This document shows, piece by piece, positions 19,891-32,582 of a stretch of 64,000 bases of DNA. Made by a program: the position numbers and the translations under genes. A model generated the notes under the pieces. The model ran no database searches and was not told the origin of the DNA. It saw only the letters and a program-made list of their open reading frames with translations. The DNA is from Anthopleura xanthogrammica (lineage: Eukaryota; Cnidaria; Anthozoa; Actiniaria; Actiniidae), in the NCBI GenBank assembly GCA_964019055.1, contig OZ025222.1, forward strand, positions 6,444,746 through 6,508,745, read 5' to 3'. The first letter of the stretch is position 1. Each line of letters starts with the position of its first letter.

Positions 19891-21654
19891 AAGAATTCAG
19901 TACTTTAGAAAATTATGAATAATATAGATTTAGGCACTGCCTAAAAGCGGAGCTCCCATAAATAGTATATTTAGTGCTAAAAACGTGACAATTGTGTGAC
20001 GCGGCATAACGCTGGTTATAGCGTTACCACTTCGTTTGATTTTACCAGAATCCAGGAGGAAAAACTAAAAGAAAAACCATTATTTTAAGCCTTCAAAAGC
20101 ATTAGAAAACTTTTCAATTCGAAGAAAAATAATCATAGATCGTAGAGCATATGAATACATGTATAGAACAAAGGATTTTATTCAGCAAATCTTAGTAATC
20201 AAAGTTGTAAGTTTTTTAGGTGGAAAGTGAACTACACTGAAAATTGTCGAAAAATATTACTGATAAGCTTAAGCTTACATTCACTTGAACTTCACATGTA
20301 AAAAGAGACATATTCATTAATGCAAGATAATAATTTTCTTTGTTAGTAAGTTGGTCTTTGAAAAGTTTTTTTTTCAGATTTATTCTTAACTTTATTATCG
20401 AGCAAAATATCTTACAAAAACATAAGCTTATCCATAAAAAAAAAACAAGCTCATCATTTTTGCGATTGTGCAATAGTAATAGCTGGAAAAGCCAGATAAG
20501 TAGCAAATATTTGGTGTGATATGTATTCCTTTTTCATATTTCATTCAACATTAAAATAAATTATCTATAAAAATGTCAAAATATTCATATGATTATGAAA
20601 CTGGAATCTTGTTTTGACTTCGCGTGAGGTTCGCTGGCCGTCAAATATGTTTTTTCAAAGAACCAAGTCTTTTTACTAAGTCTTAGCCTTTTTTCTTGAA
20701 ATGGGATCAAAAACAAAAGATCAAAGCTTCAAATATCGCTTTTTTGGTTCACAAGTATTGAAGAAAAAGATGATAAAAATCTAGAATGCAGTAAAAACGA
20801 CAAACTATCCAAGTTTTTCTGACAATGTTTGCCGAACCAACGTCCTTGGCTTGTCTGAGAGTTTCTCCAGCTAGTTTACACATTTCTTGTCGATTTTTTA
20901 CGAAATATTAGTTAAAATTAATGAATTTACCTTCTATGAAGTGTTTTCTACGGAACTGAAATATCATTCTTGCAGTATAATCAGGTTTTTCTGGTCTACA
21001 GGCCACTTTTTCTCTCACTGAAGTTTCAGTCACGAAACTTCATCTAATCGTAAGATTAAGAATCTTCCCTCTACTCGCTTTCCCTCGCTAAATCTTCTTT
21101 AGCAAGTCGCTAAAGTCGAAAAATTGTTTTTGTTCACTTTAAGACGGACATGACTTCGACTAAACGTATTTTTCGCATTGCAAAAATAAGAAAAAATACT
21201 TCTTGATCCATCTTTGACTACATTATTGCAATTTTTCTGTGCATTTGTGAGTGAGCAAAGCGCGCGGGAACCCTGTGCAAAGTGGTACACGGACGGACGT
21301 ATGTATGTATGTACGTATGTATGTATGTATGTATGTATGGACAAGATGATGACGTAATCAAGCCATGAAAAATCAACTCGATGGGTTACCATTTTTTCTT
21401 AAGTATGGTGCTCAGCTAATAATCACTCGTTTAACATGAGGAAAAAACATATTGTAGAGATTTTGGTGGTCTTATGGACTGTAATTTTTAATGAGTGGGG
21501 ATTGGCTGGAGTATTGGGGGGGGGGGGGGGTGGGTCATCGAAAAAAATCTATTATAAAAAAAATCTATTAAGTTTTGGCTGTTGTGTCACAGCGTGGGAC
21601 AATCACGAACGGAGCCTTAAGGTCTATGCTAGGTGAAAGCCCAAAGATCAAATT

Positions 21655-21840
21655 GGAATTTGGAAGTTGATATTTGTGGAGGTAGGAAAACCGGAGAACC
21701 CAGAGAAAAACCCTCGAAGCACATGAGAGAACCAACAAACAACTCTACTCTCATACGACACCGAGCCCGACGGGGCTCGTACCCGGGTCTCATTGGTAAG
21801 AGGCGAGCGCTCTCACCGCTATGCCACTCATGAGTTGATT
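21655..21840 (-). mobile_element. tRNA-derived SINE, family 2, minus strand
   Basis: On the minus strand an A-box-like GTGGCATAGCGGTGAGAGCG and a B-box region are followed by TTGTTTGTTGGTTCTCTCAT and CGAGGGTTTTTCTC. The copy at 57478-57650 has the same order, identifying a SINE family. Confidence 0.65.
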
Positions 21841-23089
21841 GACGTTAGTTCTCGAGTGTGAAAAGCAAGTTCCGATCCTTTCTTATCGTCAGTACTTTTA
21901 TTATCATTATTATTAATACAGACGTTTTTAGATATAGAATTACAAATTAATCTCTTGCAGACAAGCATCTTTGGATGAAAAAATTACTGAGAAGCAAGCT
22001 TTAAAAAATCGCAAAAATAAGAAAGAATGTATGCGTCCCTCAAAACCATACATTCGCTCTTAGTTTTAAGATTTGTTTAAAGCCTAATCAGTCAGTATTT
22101 GCTCAAAAATTCTAAAACTTGGTAAACTTAATAATTTTAGTGTGGTCTTTCATATGATGGGGTTTGTTTTTTTAATTAGCTATTCTTTTTTACTCTAATT
22201 CCTGGTCCATTCCTCCATCACGGTAAGGCTAGTAATAAATTTCAAATGCGAGCACTCGCAGGAAGGACATAGGGGAAATCTATTTTAAATAATAAATTTA
22301 TTACAAGATTCGCATTAAAACGCAACAAAATAACAAAGAACTAAACAAAGTAGAAAGGAAAATTTAAAGCTGATTACCCATCTTACCAGTTAGATTGAGC
22401 ATTTAAAGCGAGCAAACTACTTCAAAAGTATAAATTAAATTCCGTCAACACGCACGGAAAGCACAGGAAACCCAATCTCAAACAGTGCAAGTAGTTTCGT
22501 AAAATCTGAATCCACGATCTTGATTTATTGCAGTAGTCAATACGTCCAATTAAAGAGCATGTAGTATTTTTTGGGTCGCTTTACTCTATTAGTTGACTAA
22601 CTATATGAGTCGATTCAAGCATTTATTCTCTTGAAAATCATTACAACTCGAGTGATCTTTGCGCAAACAAACCGGGAAAAGGGGTATGAGAGTAGTGGTG
22701 GGTCAGCAAGTTTTTTTAAAGATTGATATTTGTCTTTCACAAAGAATCTCATTGCATTACTGACTTGCACCAAAGAAAAACACGCCTGCGTTCCAGCACA
22801 TTTTCCAAGAATTAAAGAGGGTTTTATCGAGAAACGAAATATATTTTCTATAAATCAGACAAAAAAATCATACATATACTTTCGGGAGTCAAAGATACTT
22901 TATCAATAAAGATAATATGAAGGAATTTTCAGGCATGCAAAGACAAAGTGTGACGTTTTGGACTAATTTGTTCACTACGGTTTCCACTCATCTATTACCA
23001 AAAAATGTGCAACATACATTGCTAGCATCGAAAGCACAAGGCGCCAAACCTTACCATAATACTTATTTATTTTTTATCTTTTTCCATAG

Positions 23090-26000
23090 CTTATGGAACA
23101 AATGAAACTGTCGCTGTACAAAAAACATTTACAGCCAACACAACCAATACTGCTATTATCCTAACAACATCAACATTAAATGTGTCAAGCAAAGCGACCT
23201 TAGCTCCAAACATTTCACACAGTGAAATTACAGTTCTGCAATTGACAACAACCATGAAGAGCAATGACAACACTTTTGTTGCATCAACACCAGTGTCGAA
23301 CCATTCGACGTTTATTCCACAAAAAACACATATCATGTCTAACAATGAAACGGCTTTCATGCAATTGACGCCATCTATGTCAAGCATTGTACCTAGTGTT
23401 GTACCAATAACATCCAACATGATAAGTTATGCAACACCTTCCATGCAGTCAACACAAAACATGTCAAGCAATGCTATTGTTATACAATCAACACCAGCAA
23501 TGTTAAAAAATGCAACCACATTTCCACAGTTACAGCCTACCCTTTCAAGTAATTCAACCAATGCTCTACAATCAACTCAAAATACATCAAGCAGTCACAC
23601 AACTGTTTTACAACCAACACCAATCACATCGACCAATGGCACCACTGTTCTACAATCAACACCAACCATATCAACCAATGACACCACTGTTCTACAACCA
23701 AAACTAGCACTAACCATAACAGCCAATGACACCACTGTTCTACAACCAAAACCAACACCAACCATCACAGCTAATGACACCACTGTTCTACAACCAACAC
23801 CAACCATATCAACCAATGACACCACTGTTCTACAACCAAAACTAACACTAACCATAACAGCCAATGACACCACTGTTCTACAACCAAAACCAACACCAAC
23901 CATCACAGCTAATGACACCACTGTTCTACAACCAACACCAACCATATCAACCAATGACACCATTGTTCTACAACCAACACCAACACCAAACATAACAGCC
24001 AATGACACCACTGTTCTACAAGCAACACCAACCATATCAAGCAATGACACTATTGTGCTACAATCAACACCAACCATATCAAGCAATGACACCACTGTTC
24101 TACAAACAAAACCACCACCAACCATAACAGCCAATGACACCACTGTTCTACAACCAAAACCAACACCAACCATCACAGCTAATGACACCACTGTTCTACA
24201 ACCAACACCAACCATATCAACCAATGACACCATTGTTCTACAACCAACACCAACACCAACCATATCAAGCAATGGCACCATTGTGCTAACTGCAACACCA
24301 AGCATATCAACCAATGGCACCACTGTTCTACAAACAAAACCACCACCAACCATAACAGCCAATGACACCACTGTTCTACAACCAAAACCAACACCAACCA
24401 TCACAGCCAATGACACCACTGTTCTACAACCAACACCAACCATATCAACCAATGACACCACTGTTCTACAAGCAACACCAACCATATCAACCAATGGCAC
24501 CATTGTGCTAACTGCAACACCAAGCATATCAACCAATGGCACCATTGTCCTACAAGCAACACCAACCATATCAACCAATGACTCTGCTGTTCTACAATCA
24601 ACACTAACCATATCAACCAATGGCACCATTGTGCTACAAGCAACACCAAGCATATCAAGCAATGACCCCGCTGTTCTACAATCAACACCAACCATATCAA
24701 CCAATGGCACCATTGTGCTACAAGCAACACCAAGCATATCAAGCAATGATATCACTGTTCTACAATCAACATTAACCATATCAACCAATGACCCCGCTGT
24801 TCTAAAATCAACACCAACCATATCAACAAATGGCACCATTTTGCTACAAGCAACACCAAGCATATCAAGCAATGATACCACTGTGCTACAAGGAACACCA
24901 ACCACAACAAGCAGTGGAACACCAACGACGTCAAGCAGTGACACCACTGGAGCCACTGTCCTACAACCAACATCAAACAGTAGAACTACTGTTCTAAAAT
25001 CAACACCAAGCATATCAACCAATGACACCACTGTTCTACAACCACCGCCAAGCATATCAAGCAATGTCGCCACTGTTCTACAACCAACACCAACCATATC
25101 AACCAATGACACCACTGTTCTACAAGCAACACCAACCACATCAAGCAATGGCACCACTGTTCTACAATCAACACCAACCATATCAACCAATGACACCACT
25201 GTTCTAAAATCAACACCAACTACCTCAAGCAGTGACACCACTGTGCTACAATCAACACCAACCATATCAAACAATGACACCACTGTTCTAAAATCAACAC
25301 CAACTACATCAAGCAGTGACACCACTGTGCTACAAGGAACACCAACCACAACAAGCAGTGGAACACCAACGACGTCGAGCAGTGACACCACTGGAACCAC
25401 TGTCCTACAACCAACATCAAACAGTAGAACCACTGATCTACAATTAACACCAAGCACAGCAAGCAGGGATACCACTGTTCTACAATTAACAATATCCTTG
25501 TCAAGTAATACAATCATTGCAGCTACAAGATATAGGACTGCAACATCAGTCACCGTTAGTGTGTTTGCCAATACGTATGAAACATCTTTGCTTACTACTC
25601 TGAATGAGGATGTGCATAAAACATCAATGCTTTCTGTTTCCTCCATCGTAAGGCAAACATCAAGTCGATTAGTGTCATCTTTGCAAAAGAGTACAAGTCA
25701 ATTACCATACGCTCCGTCTTCCGACAACGCTAACAAAATATCAACTCTTTCGTCCTTGAAGTACCTTGCCACAAGCAATGTCCATATGGTTATTCCTTCG
25801 AAAACGCCTGATCAATCCAATAATTACACTCCTGACAAATCGGACAAAATATTTAATGGTATGGCTACATTTGTCTTAGAGTTTACAAAAGACTTATTGA
25901 ATTCACAAAGCAAGGCCTTTAAGGATATGAAGCACAGATTTGAAAGAGCTTTCCATAAAACATACCAAAATAAACCAGGCTTTAAAGATGTGACGGTTGA

Positions 26001-26262
26001 GAGGTTTAGTAATGGAAGTGTGAGTGTTCATTACTCTTTATTCTTTGACAAAACTTCAAATGTTACCGAAACGAGCCTTTACCAGACCCTACTCAAGGCT
26101 AATGGAACTGCATTGCTTGACGGACTACATTTCAAAGGGGGACGTATTTCCGTTGTCAGACCTGCAATCAAAGAAGACGCCTTTCCTACTTGGGCCATCG
26201 TGGTTATTTGCCTCGTTTTTATAATTGTTGCCATTCTTGTTGTGTCCCTCATCAAGTGGAAG
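23090..26262 (+). CDS. Mucin-SEA gene 1, exon 2: repeat ectodomain, SEA, membrane span
   Basis: A 3173-bp exon from acceptor TTTCCATAG to donor GTAAAG (26263). In the spliced protein (1117 aa), residues about 198-812 are Thr/Ser/Pro-rich repeats of 14-17 aa (consensus TISTNDTTVLQPTP) in a 42-51-bp minisatellite. These are expected to be heavily O-glycosylated and carry N-sequons (NDT, NGT). After a Ser/Thr linker, a SEA domain spans about 938-1050 (FTKDLLN...FKDMKHRFERAFHKTY) with the consensus autoproteolysis site GSVSV at 994-998 (Gly-Ser at 26014-26019). The single membrane span starts at Trp1053 (WAIVVICLVFIIVAILVVSL) and ends with basic KWK. Architecture is that of a transmembrane mucin. 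If unspliced, the frame would stop four codons later (26277). Confidence 0.85.
23626..25470 (+). repeat. Coding minisatellite, 42-51-bp units
   Basis: Tandem units around AATGACACCACTGTTCTACA and CCAACACCAACCATATCAAC, in phase with the protein. Some multi-unit blocks are duplicated, e.g. the GGAACACCAACCACAACAAG segment at about 24891 and 25330. The repeats keep an alternative minus-strand frame open by chance. Confidence 0.92.
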
Positions 26263-26919
26263 GTAAAGTCTCAATAACATAAAACATTTTCAAAACCTTT
26301 CAAATCCTGAAATAATATATTTCTTGATAGAAAACTTATTCAGTAGTCACTAGCCGTTAGTGGTAGAGTATCCGACCGGTTCGACTTCTGGCTTCTGGTG
26401 GACTTGGATTTTTTCCCGAGATCCTGCACAAGCTAGTGACTTCTGAACAATTCTCAAGCATGATAAGGCCTGGGTTGAGGCCAATCATGGCTAGAACCAA
26501 TTTATTTTTATCTTTCTGTCATTCTTTACTCAAAACTCGCCAAAATTGCTATAGGCACATGGGTACCGCAATGGTGGTTCAGGCGTTAAGGCAGATTCAT
26601 ATTTTATGTACAGATGATAACCGCCACCCCATTTTAATTCAAAATTTTCAGTGGGGTTAATGGAAGTGAGGATCATGGTCATGACCGCTTATCTCAAAAT
26701 TTATCATACTCAAATTTTAAACTCATAAAGTTATACGCCCATGCCAACTTTGGCGAGTTTTGAGTAAAAAATGAAAACATAAAAATAAAATGATTGTAGT
26801 CACAATTGGCCTTCAACCATATACTTGAGTAAGTTTTCTATCATTTCTTCCTAGCTTCTCATCTTCAATCTTCTATTTAATATATGTCTTATTAATTTCT
26901 ATTCCTTTTTTTCCTGAAG

Positions 26920-27045
26920 CACCATCGCAGTAAACCTTCGCAATCAATATCTAAGGGAGAGCAAAAGTTCCTCAACAACGTTCAATTGGAGATGTTTAGC
27001 AGAATAAACAGTATGCAACGACTTAGAGCCCAAGTCGGTAATTAG
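26920..27045 (+). CDS. Mucin-SEA gene 1, exon 3: cytoplasmic tail
   Basis: Acceptor TTTTTTTCCTGAAG, then 41 codons and TAG in the frame left open by exon 2 (phase 0). The tail begins HHRSKPSQSISKGEQKF, so basic residues continue directly after the membrane span. The parallel exon of gene 2 also starts with a His-His motif (VHHLRR), supporting homology. Confidence 0.72.
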   Translation, partial: HHRSKPSQSISKGEQKFLNNVQLEMFSRINSMQRLRAQVGN

Positions 27046-27566
27046 GATGCGAGAACTGAAGGACAACCGTATAAACGAAGATAAACATTTAAACCGCGTT
27101 TAAAGAAAAATATTTGTAATCGCAAATGGTAAAATATATATTATTGCCTTTCGGATTATTTGACCAATAGTCAAATTATAACTTGCAGGAGTATTTACAG
27201 ATTTTAGCTCGTATGATGCGCATATTTACTCATTCATTTAGTTTTCATGCATGGTTCTAATATAATGATTTTAAACCAATGGAAATGTGAAAGATTTATC
27301 CAGGAGACCGTCAGGAACAACGAATGCCGTTAAATAGGCAAAAATCGAAAGGAATTTCGAATTTGAAGTTGCCTGATCGAAAGAATAAAAATGAGAGAAC
27401 GGGTATTATGGTGATAAGTCAGGGGCGGGTCCTGGGGTGGTGAAGAGGGTGACTGGTCATCCCCTCCCCTCCCCCTTTTGCACAAATGAAATAAAAATGT
27501 GTTAATTTCCGTCGATTCAAGGCTCCATTTTTTCACCATTTTCCCGCCTTTAATGGGTTTCCTATG

Positions 27567-27660
27567 GTATACAGCTATTTCAAAAACGTTGAATACTGAA
27601 TACTGCATACTGAATAGTGCATTCCAAGACCAAAGAGCATTTTGGGTCTTATGAATTTTA
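27567..27660. mobile_element. MITE-like fragment (CAGCTATTTCAAAAACGTTG family)
   Basis: Shares CAGCTATTTCAAAAACGTTG, ACTGAATACTGCATACTGAA and the TGCATTCCAAGACCAAA-type block with 54826-55127. Further related pieces (GGAATGCACTGTTCAGTATG) appear near 27810. Confidence 0.6.
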
Positions 27661-28186
27661 AAAATAAAAATAAGTCAATATACAGCGATTTGCTCTCCAT
27701 ATGTAGCTAGTATATTGTTTCAGATGGAATGCACTAGAAATAAAATAAATAATTATTATTTATTTTACTTTAGAAAATATTACATGACCCAAAATGCATT
27801 TCGGTCTCGGAATGCACTGTTCAGTATGCTGTATCCAATGTTCAGCGGGGCCTAGGTCAAAACTATTTAGAGTGCAATATTCTAAAACACCCTATGTATT
27901 AGTAACACACCTAAAATTTTCCGTGTTCAATATACAGTACATCCGAAATTATTTGGGGGGTGGGGGGGGGGGCGGCTCCCCATAGCCCTCCCAATAGAGG
28001 TTTTACACCATCACGTGACGGCAGCCTTGTTCGATGACTGGAACGGCGCTGGAACAATGCAATCGTTTAACATTGAAAAAAAAAATTATCGAGAGTAAAG
28101 GAATGGTGCAAAACCTCTATTGCATTGTCTAAAAGTCGGAAATTAAACCCAAAAGGTGACATTACGTATAGAAATTTAAGATTAAT

Positions 28187-28692
28187 TTTTCATTACCATC
28201 AATTTCATTGCTACGCTTCCGAGCGCGCCCGACTTTGTCGTGCAGGTTTTCAAGAATTGAAGTTTTCATTTAAGTTGAGTGTTTGGATGGAAAGTCGAAG
28301 AAATATGTCTTTATATAGAAAACTGAGGAAAGAATACTGATACTTAATGGTTTTTTATTTAGTTTTGATGATCTGATTACTAGTAAAGCATATTAGAATC
28401 CAAAATCATCGCCCATTCTCATGCTCACAGAACTTCAAATCTAGATCCGACAACAAATGATTTTGGATTCTAAGATGCTTTACTAGTAATCAGATCATTA
28501 AAACTAAATAAAAACCATTAAGTATCAGTATTCTTTCCTCAGTTTTCTATATAAAGACATATTTCTTCGAGTTTCCATCCAAACACTCGACTTAATAAAT
28601 TCATAAGGTTTTGATTGACGGAAGAGAATCGGCAAACTCGCACAGCAAAGTCGGGCGCGCTCGGGCACGTAGCAATGAAATTGGTGGTAAAA
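28187..28692. mobile_element. 500-bp fold-back element with about 230-bp arms
   Basis: Arms include GAGCGCGCCCGACTTTG with its complement, TGTTTGGATGGAAA with its complement, and TACTAGTAAAGCAT with its complement around a central loop near 28420-28450. High arm identity suggests a recent insertion. Confidence 0.7.
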
Positions 28693-29476
28693 CTATCAGT
28701 AAATCAGACAAAGAAATGTAGAGAGCTATAACTTGGAAAACAACCATGATTATCGAAAGGTTTTTCCCACGCAATGATTAGACAATGGTTGATTGGCTTG
28801 TACATATAAAATACGTGTGATACTTAAGTAAACTTGCTTGTTTACTGATGTCAAAGATTCAGGCAGGTATTTATTCTTAAGACTTAGGCTAGACAATTAC
28901 TTATTAACCTTGACTGATTAAATCGGTGAACGATTTCCCCTGCATTTGACCCGATACTTAAGATACTTAACTACCAGTTTACTAGCAGCACAAGAAATAA
29001 GTGTAAGTATTGATAATGAAGAAAAATACACTTCTCGAAAGACTAATATTCGAGGCTACAATACAAACATTGAATATTTTAACCTAAGTTCTTTTTGAAT
29101 GCTTAATGACTTGAATTTAAACAAATATTCCAGGATTAACATCAACATATCAGTCATCCCACACAAAAAGTTAATTACCGATATGAACAAAGTTTTTTAA
29201 ATGAGTTTTTATTTTTTTCATTTCATCATTTTGTTTTATTTTATCACTTATGTATGCCTTTTTTTCTTTCCTTTTGAGGACTTGTATTTATTTTGGCAAA
29301 CGACATTAGTATCGAAAACAATGGGCTGCCAAATATTTTTGGAACCTATGCTGAATAAAACTAACAACATTATCTAGGATTAGATATTTACTTAAGACAA
29401 GGCGGTATAAGTCAGATCTAGAGTTCTATTTTCTTCCAGTCACTGCGAAGGTTAAACAGCCTCTGCGAGGTTTGCA

Positions 29477-29537
29477 ATGGTGGTGCTTTCATGTGTAATC
29501 GTTCTTTTTCTGCAATGCGGAGTCACCCAAACGACAG
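29477..29537 (+). CDS. Mucin-SEA gene 2, exon 1: signal peptide
   Basis: ATG with G at -3 and +4 encodes MVVLSCVIVLFLQCGVTQTT plus one base, a clear signal peptide with a likely cleavage near CGVTQ. Donor GTGAGA, phase 1. The acceptor at 34029-34030 supplies the two missing bases (GA, giving Gly) and joins directly to the giant exon. Same phase and size class as exon 1 of gene 1. Confidence 0.75.
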
Positions 29538-31289
29538 GTGAGAAAGTTTCTCGCTATATTTTGATCAACAATCAACAAAATCTAGCTATTATTACAAAAA
29601 TTAAAAAGTTTCTGTAAGCATTTCTATTTCTAGGAAAATTTTTCTATGACTATCATACTTTAAGTTAACAAGATTTATTCCTAAATATTTTACTTTGATT
29701 CTTGAACAACTTCTAATACTTTGGAACATTGCTTTACGGTTTTTCTCTTCTGAGTCATCGACGTCAATTAGGTAATCGTAAGTGCTAGCCACTCTCAAAT
29801 CCGATTTCATGTACGAAATATAATTATACTTTATGAAAATGTACAGCAAATGTCTCCTATAAAACAACAAAGTTAACCAATAGACTACCTTAGCTGAATC
29901 AACTGATAAATGAAAACGAAACGCTATTTAGCATGCATGCTGGATTAAAAACAAATAACTATCCAGCTTTCAGGCTGTATCTCAGATCCGGTCGGTGGCT
30001 CCAACTATCCATAAGAAGGTTCAAGAAAAATTTAAGTAGTGAAATTAATAGATTTTTGGCGTTTTAGAATTTCTTTAGAAACCATGTATGACGCCTACAT
30101 GTCCTATACAATTATACAACTGGGTGTTAACGTCACATTCCTTACGATTTCAATTAATGTTGATATCGGGAAATCTAGAATGGTTGATCTGAGACCAATA
30201 GGAATTGGCGGGTGTCAACATGAATTTTTGTGAATTCAAGCGTGATTGTAACTATGTATTCGCAATATTTATGAGATGAGCATTCAGCCTTCAACAATTC
30301 CTATAGATCTCAGATCAACCATTTCAGATATCCCGTTATCAAATAGGTGTATAATACATTGTGGGATTAGCATTCATATGCGAGCTGTTTGATATAATTT
30401 ACAAACAAAACAAAAAACACACGCGATCTGTTCGTTTCTTGTGATAAAAAAGACATACGCCGATAGCTCCTTGCTTTTGATTGCCATTTGGCCGAAAATG
30501 TAAATGAACACAATATATACTTCTTCTTTTTAATGATATTGATTCATTTCATTGTCAATTTGGCTTTGGTATCCACGCACTATGACCGAGTTTATAATTA
30601 GTTGAAATCAGTCATAGTGACTTAATTAAGCAGTTCAATTCAATTTTGCTTATTTGAATGCACTTTTACACTACTGTAGGCAATGTTCCTTTAAACTTGT
30701 CTTGTAATTATATTCCCAATCTAGATCTTGTTAAACATCTTAGCTTGCCTATACACCAAAATCCAAAATGGCGAACAACCGGGTTAGTTACAAGAAAACG
30801 AGGAATCCAGGGCCAAATGAAAAGTAACAATATAGTGTCTATTCAAAGTATACACTTTTTCAGTCTTTTTATCTTTCTTACATTCGGGAACACAACAATT
30901 TTGCGGCATTAAATTATGAGAAAACACTGTAAATTTGTAAATTTGGCTCTGGATACCTCTTTTTCATGTAACTCACCCGGCCGTGCGCCATTTTCCACTT
31001 AGGTCTATAAATAGAAGTTACAAGCTAATCATCTGTTTCCAATTGTTGGTGCAGATTGGCCCTCGCTACGACTAGCTAGTAGGTCGATTTTAGCTTTTCA
31101 CGACGATGATTGCCAACACTTCATTAGTGCAAACTCCCCCGCAAACTTAACAAGTTTAAGAAATATATTTTAAATTACTTTCGCCGATTCAAATTATATA
31201 TTTGTTTGAATAATTTACTGACAGCCGGCTCGATGCTTTGATCGCTGAAGTTCTACAATAAAACGGAAGTGTGGCGTTATGATGTTCCC

Positions 31290-31555
31290 AAGTACCATTT
31301 TTGCTTATAGACGATGTCACACGAGACGATTTGCAACGACGAGTTTTCGCTATACGCCGTTGCGCAAAAGGTTTATACCATGTAACATGCCAGATGGAAC
31401 CATTTTTTTTTTTGTTTGCGTAATTCGACTTCAGGCAACACGCTGCGAGATGGTGATCGGAAGTCAAAACCTCGCAACCAAAATTGACGAATTTTTCGCA
31501 GCGTTGGACAAAAAATAGTCGTTGCAAATCGTCTCATGTAACATCGCTTTAAAAA
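31290..31555. mobile_element. Fold-back element with CGAGACGATTTGCAACGAC arms
   Basis: The left arm (GATGTCACACGAGACGATTT, GCAACGAC) pairs with the right arm complement (AAAGCGATGTTACATGAGACG, ATTTGCAACGAC). MITE-like. Confidence 0.6.
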
Positions 31556-31699
31556 AAAAAAAACACTACTGGCTGGCAAATTTCATACATTTTCTTCCAA
31601 ACTTACATTATGGTTATGGCATGCGTGCCGTACCAAGTTTTTCGTTTAAGTGAAAGAAAATGAAAATATATAAGATTAATTAGTCGTAAAAAAATTAAA

Positions 31700-32340
31700 T
31701 TGCACCTAACTCCTGATACAATACTTTCAGTATTCATTCTACATGAAGTGAATATTTGAATGGTGAAATATTTCTTGATTTGAGTGTTGCCTCTTAAAGT
31801 TATATAGAGATTATCACATGTTAAGATTATCACATTTTTATTTACGAGTTTTCCCGTATCATAACGCAAACAAGCGAGTCCACGAGCGAATTTGTTTATT
31901 ACACATTTAGGGTCGATACATAACACACAAGAAATATTGCACCATTCAAATACCCAGGCTTTTGAGTATATTTACTTGTAATACTAAACACTGGGCATTA
32001 TGAGACACAAAATTTACAGTAAACATTGTTGAAACCATAGGTACAATGAAGAAGCTTGTTAAATACTGTTTGTGTGTATACTACCTGTTCAATATTGTAT
32101 ATTTAATGAAGACTGTGATGACTTCACAGTCATAAACATATTGGAAGTATGCACCTTTACAACTTATAGACACTCAAATCAAGAAATACAACAATTTATT
32201 TGCACTCTGAAGCACATGTACACTGAGCTACCTAAAATATCTAGAAAGATAAACCAGTTAGGCAGCTATAAATACTTCACCATTCAAATATTCACTTCAT
32301 GTACGTAGAATTAATACTGAAAGTATCAGGGGTTAAGCGC
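31700..32340. mobile_element. Non-autonomous element with about 70-bp inverted ends
   Basis: The left end TGCACCTAACTCCTGATAC...ACTTTCAGTATTCATTCTAC, then CATGAAGTGAATATTTGAAT, is matched by the complement at the right end (32280-32340). The interior has no coding capacity. Target-site duplication not evident. Confidence 0.6.
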
Positions 32341-32471
32341 ACTTTAAGACCACTTCTGTGTTATTTATGTGGACATTTAAAGTCAATACTAATAACAAAA
32401 TCAACATAGGATTCCAAAATGATATTTGAGAGATAATTACAAAAGACCGATGCATTAATATATAGCTTAAT

Positions 32472-32582
32472 GTCGAGATCGAGGTCGAGGTCGAGGTCGA
32501 GGTCGAGGTCGAGGTCGAGGTCGAGGTCGAGGTCGAGGTCGAGGTCGAGGTCGAGGTCGAGGTCGAGGTCGAGGTCGAGGTG
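32472..32582. repeat. (GAGGTC)n hexanucleotide microsatellite
   Basis: About 18 copies of GAGGTC, nearly perfect. Intronic. Confidence 0.95.

Larger units (their letters stand above)
16101..23089 (+). other. Intron 1 of mucin-SEA gene 1
   Basis: About 7 kb without a supported gene. It contains a dispersed repeat copy (18365-18645), another pair of diverged repeats (17885-18300 and 22285-22440, sharing AATAAATTTATTACAAGA and AAAGCGAGC), the third copy of the 320-bp dispersed repeat (19525-19890), a (GTAT)n tract near 21298-21340, a poly-G tract near 21517 and a SINE (21655-21840). Confidence 0.55.
27046..29476. other. Intergenic region between the two mucin genes
   Basis: No gene supported. 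A MITE-like copy begins near 27567 (see 54826-55127), a G-rich tract lies near 27955-27975, and a 500-bp hairpin lies at 28187-28692. Presumed gene 2 promoter upstream of 29477: a TATA-like GGTATAAG occurs at 29404-29411, unproven. Confidence 0.45.

Noticed and set aside
23595..25646. Long minus-strand open frame (over 680 codons) opposite mucin-SEA gene 1
   Set aside because: It lies wholly within the coding minisatellite; repeats keep it open by chance. It gives a monotonous SLVDMVGVGCRTVV-type peptide with no domains, while the plus frame has signal exon, SEA and membrane span.
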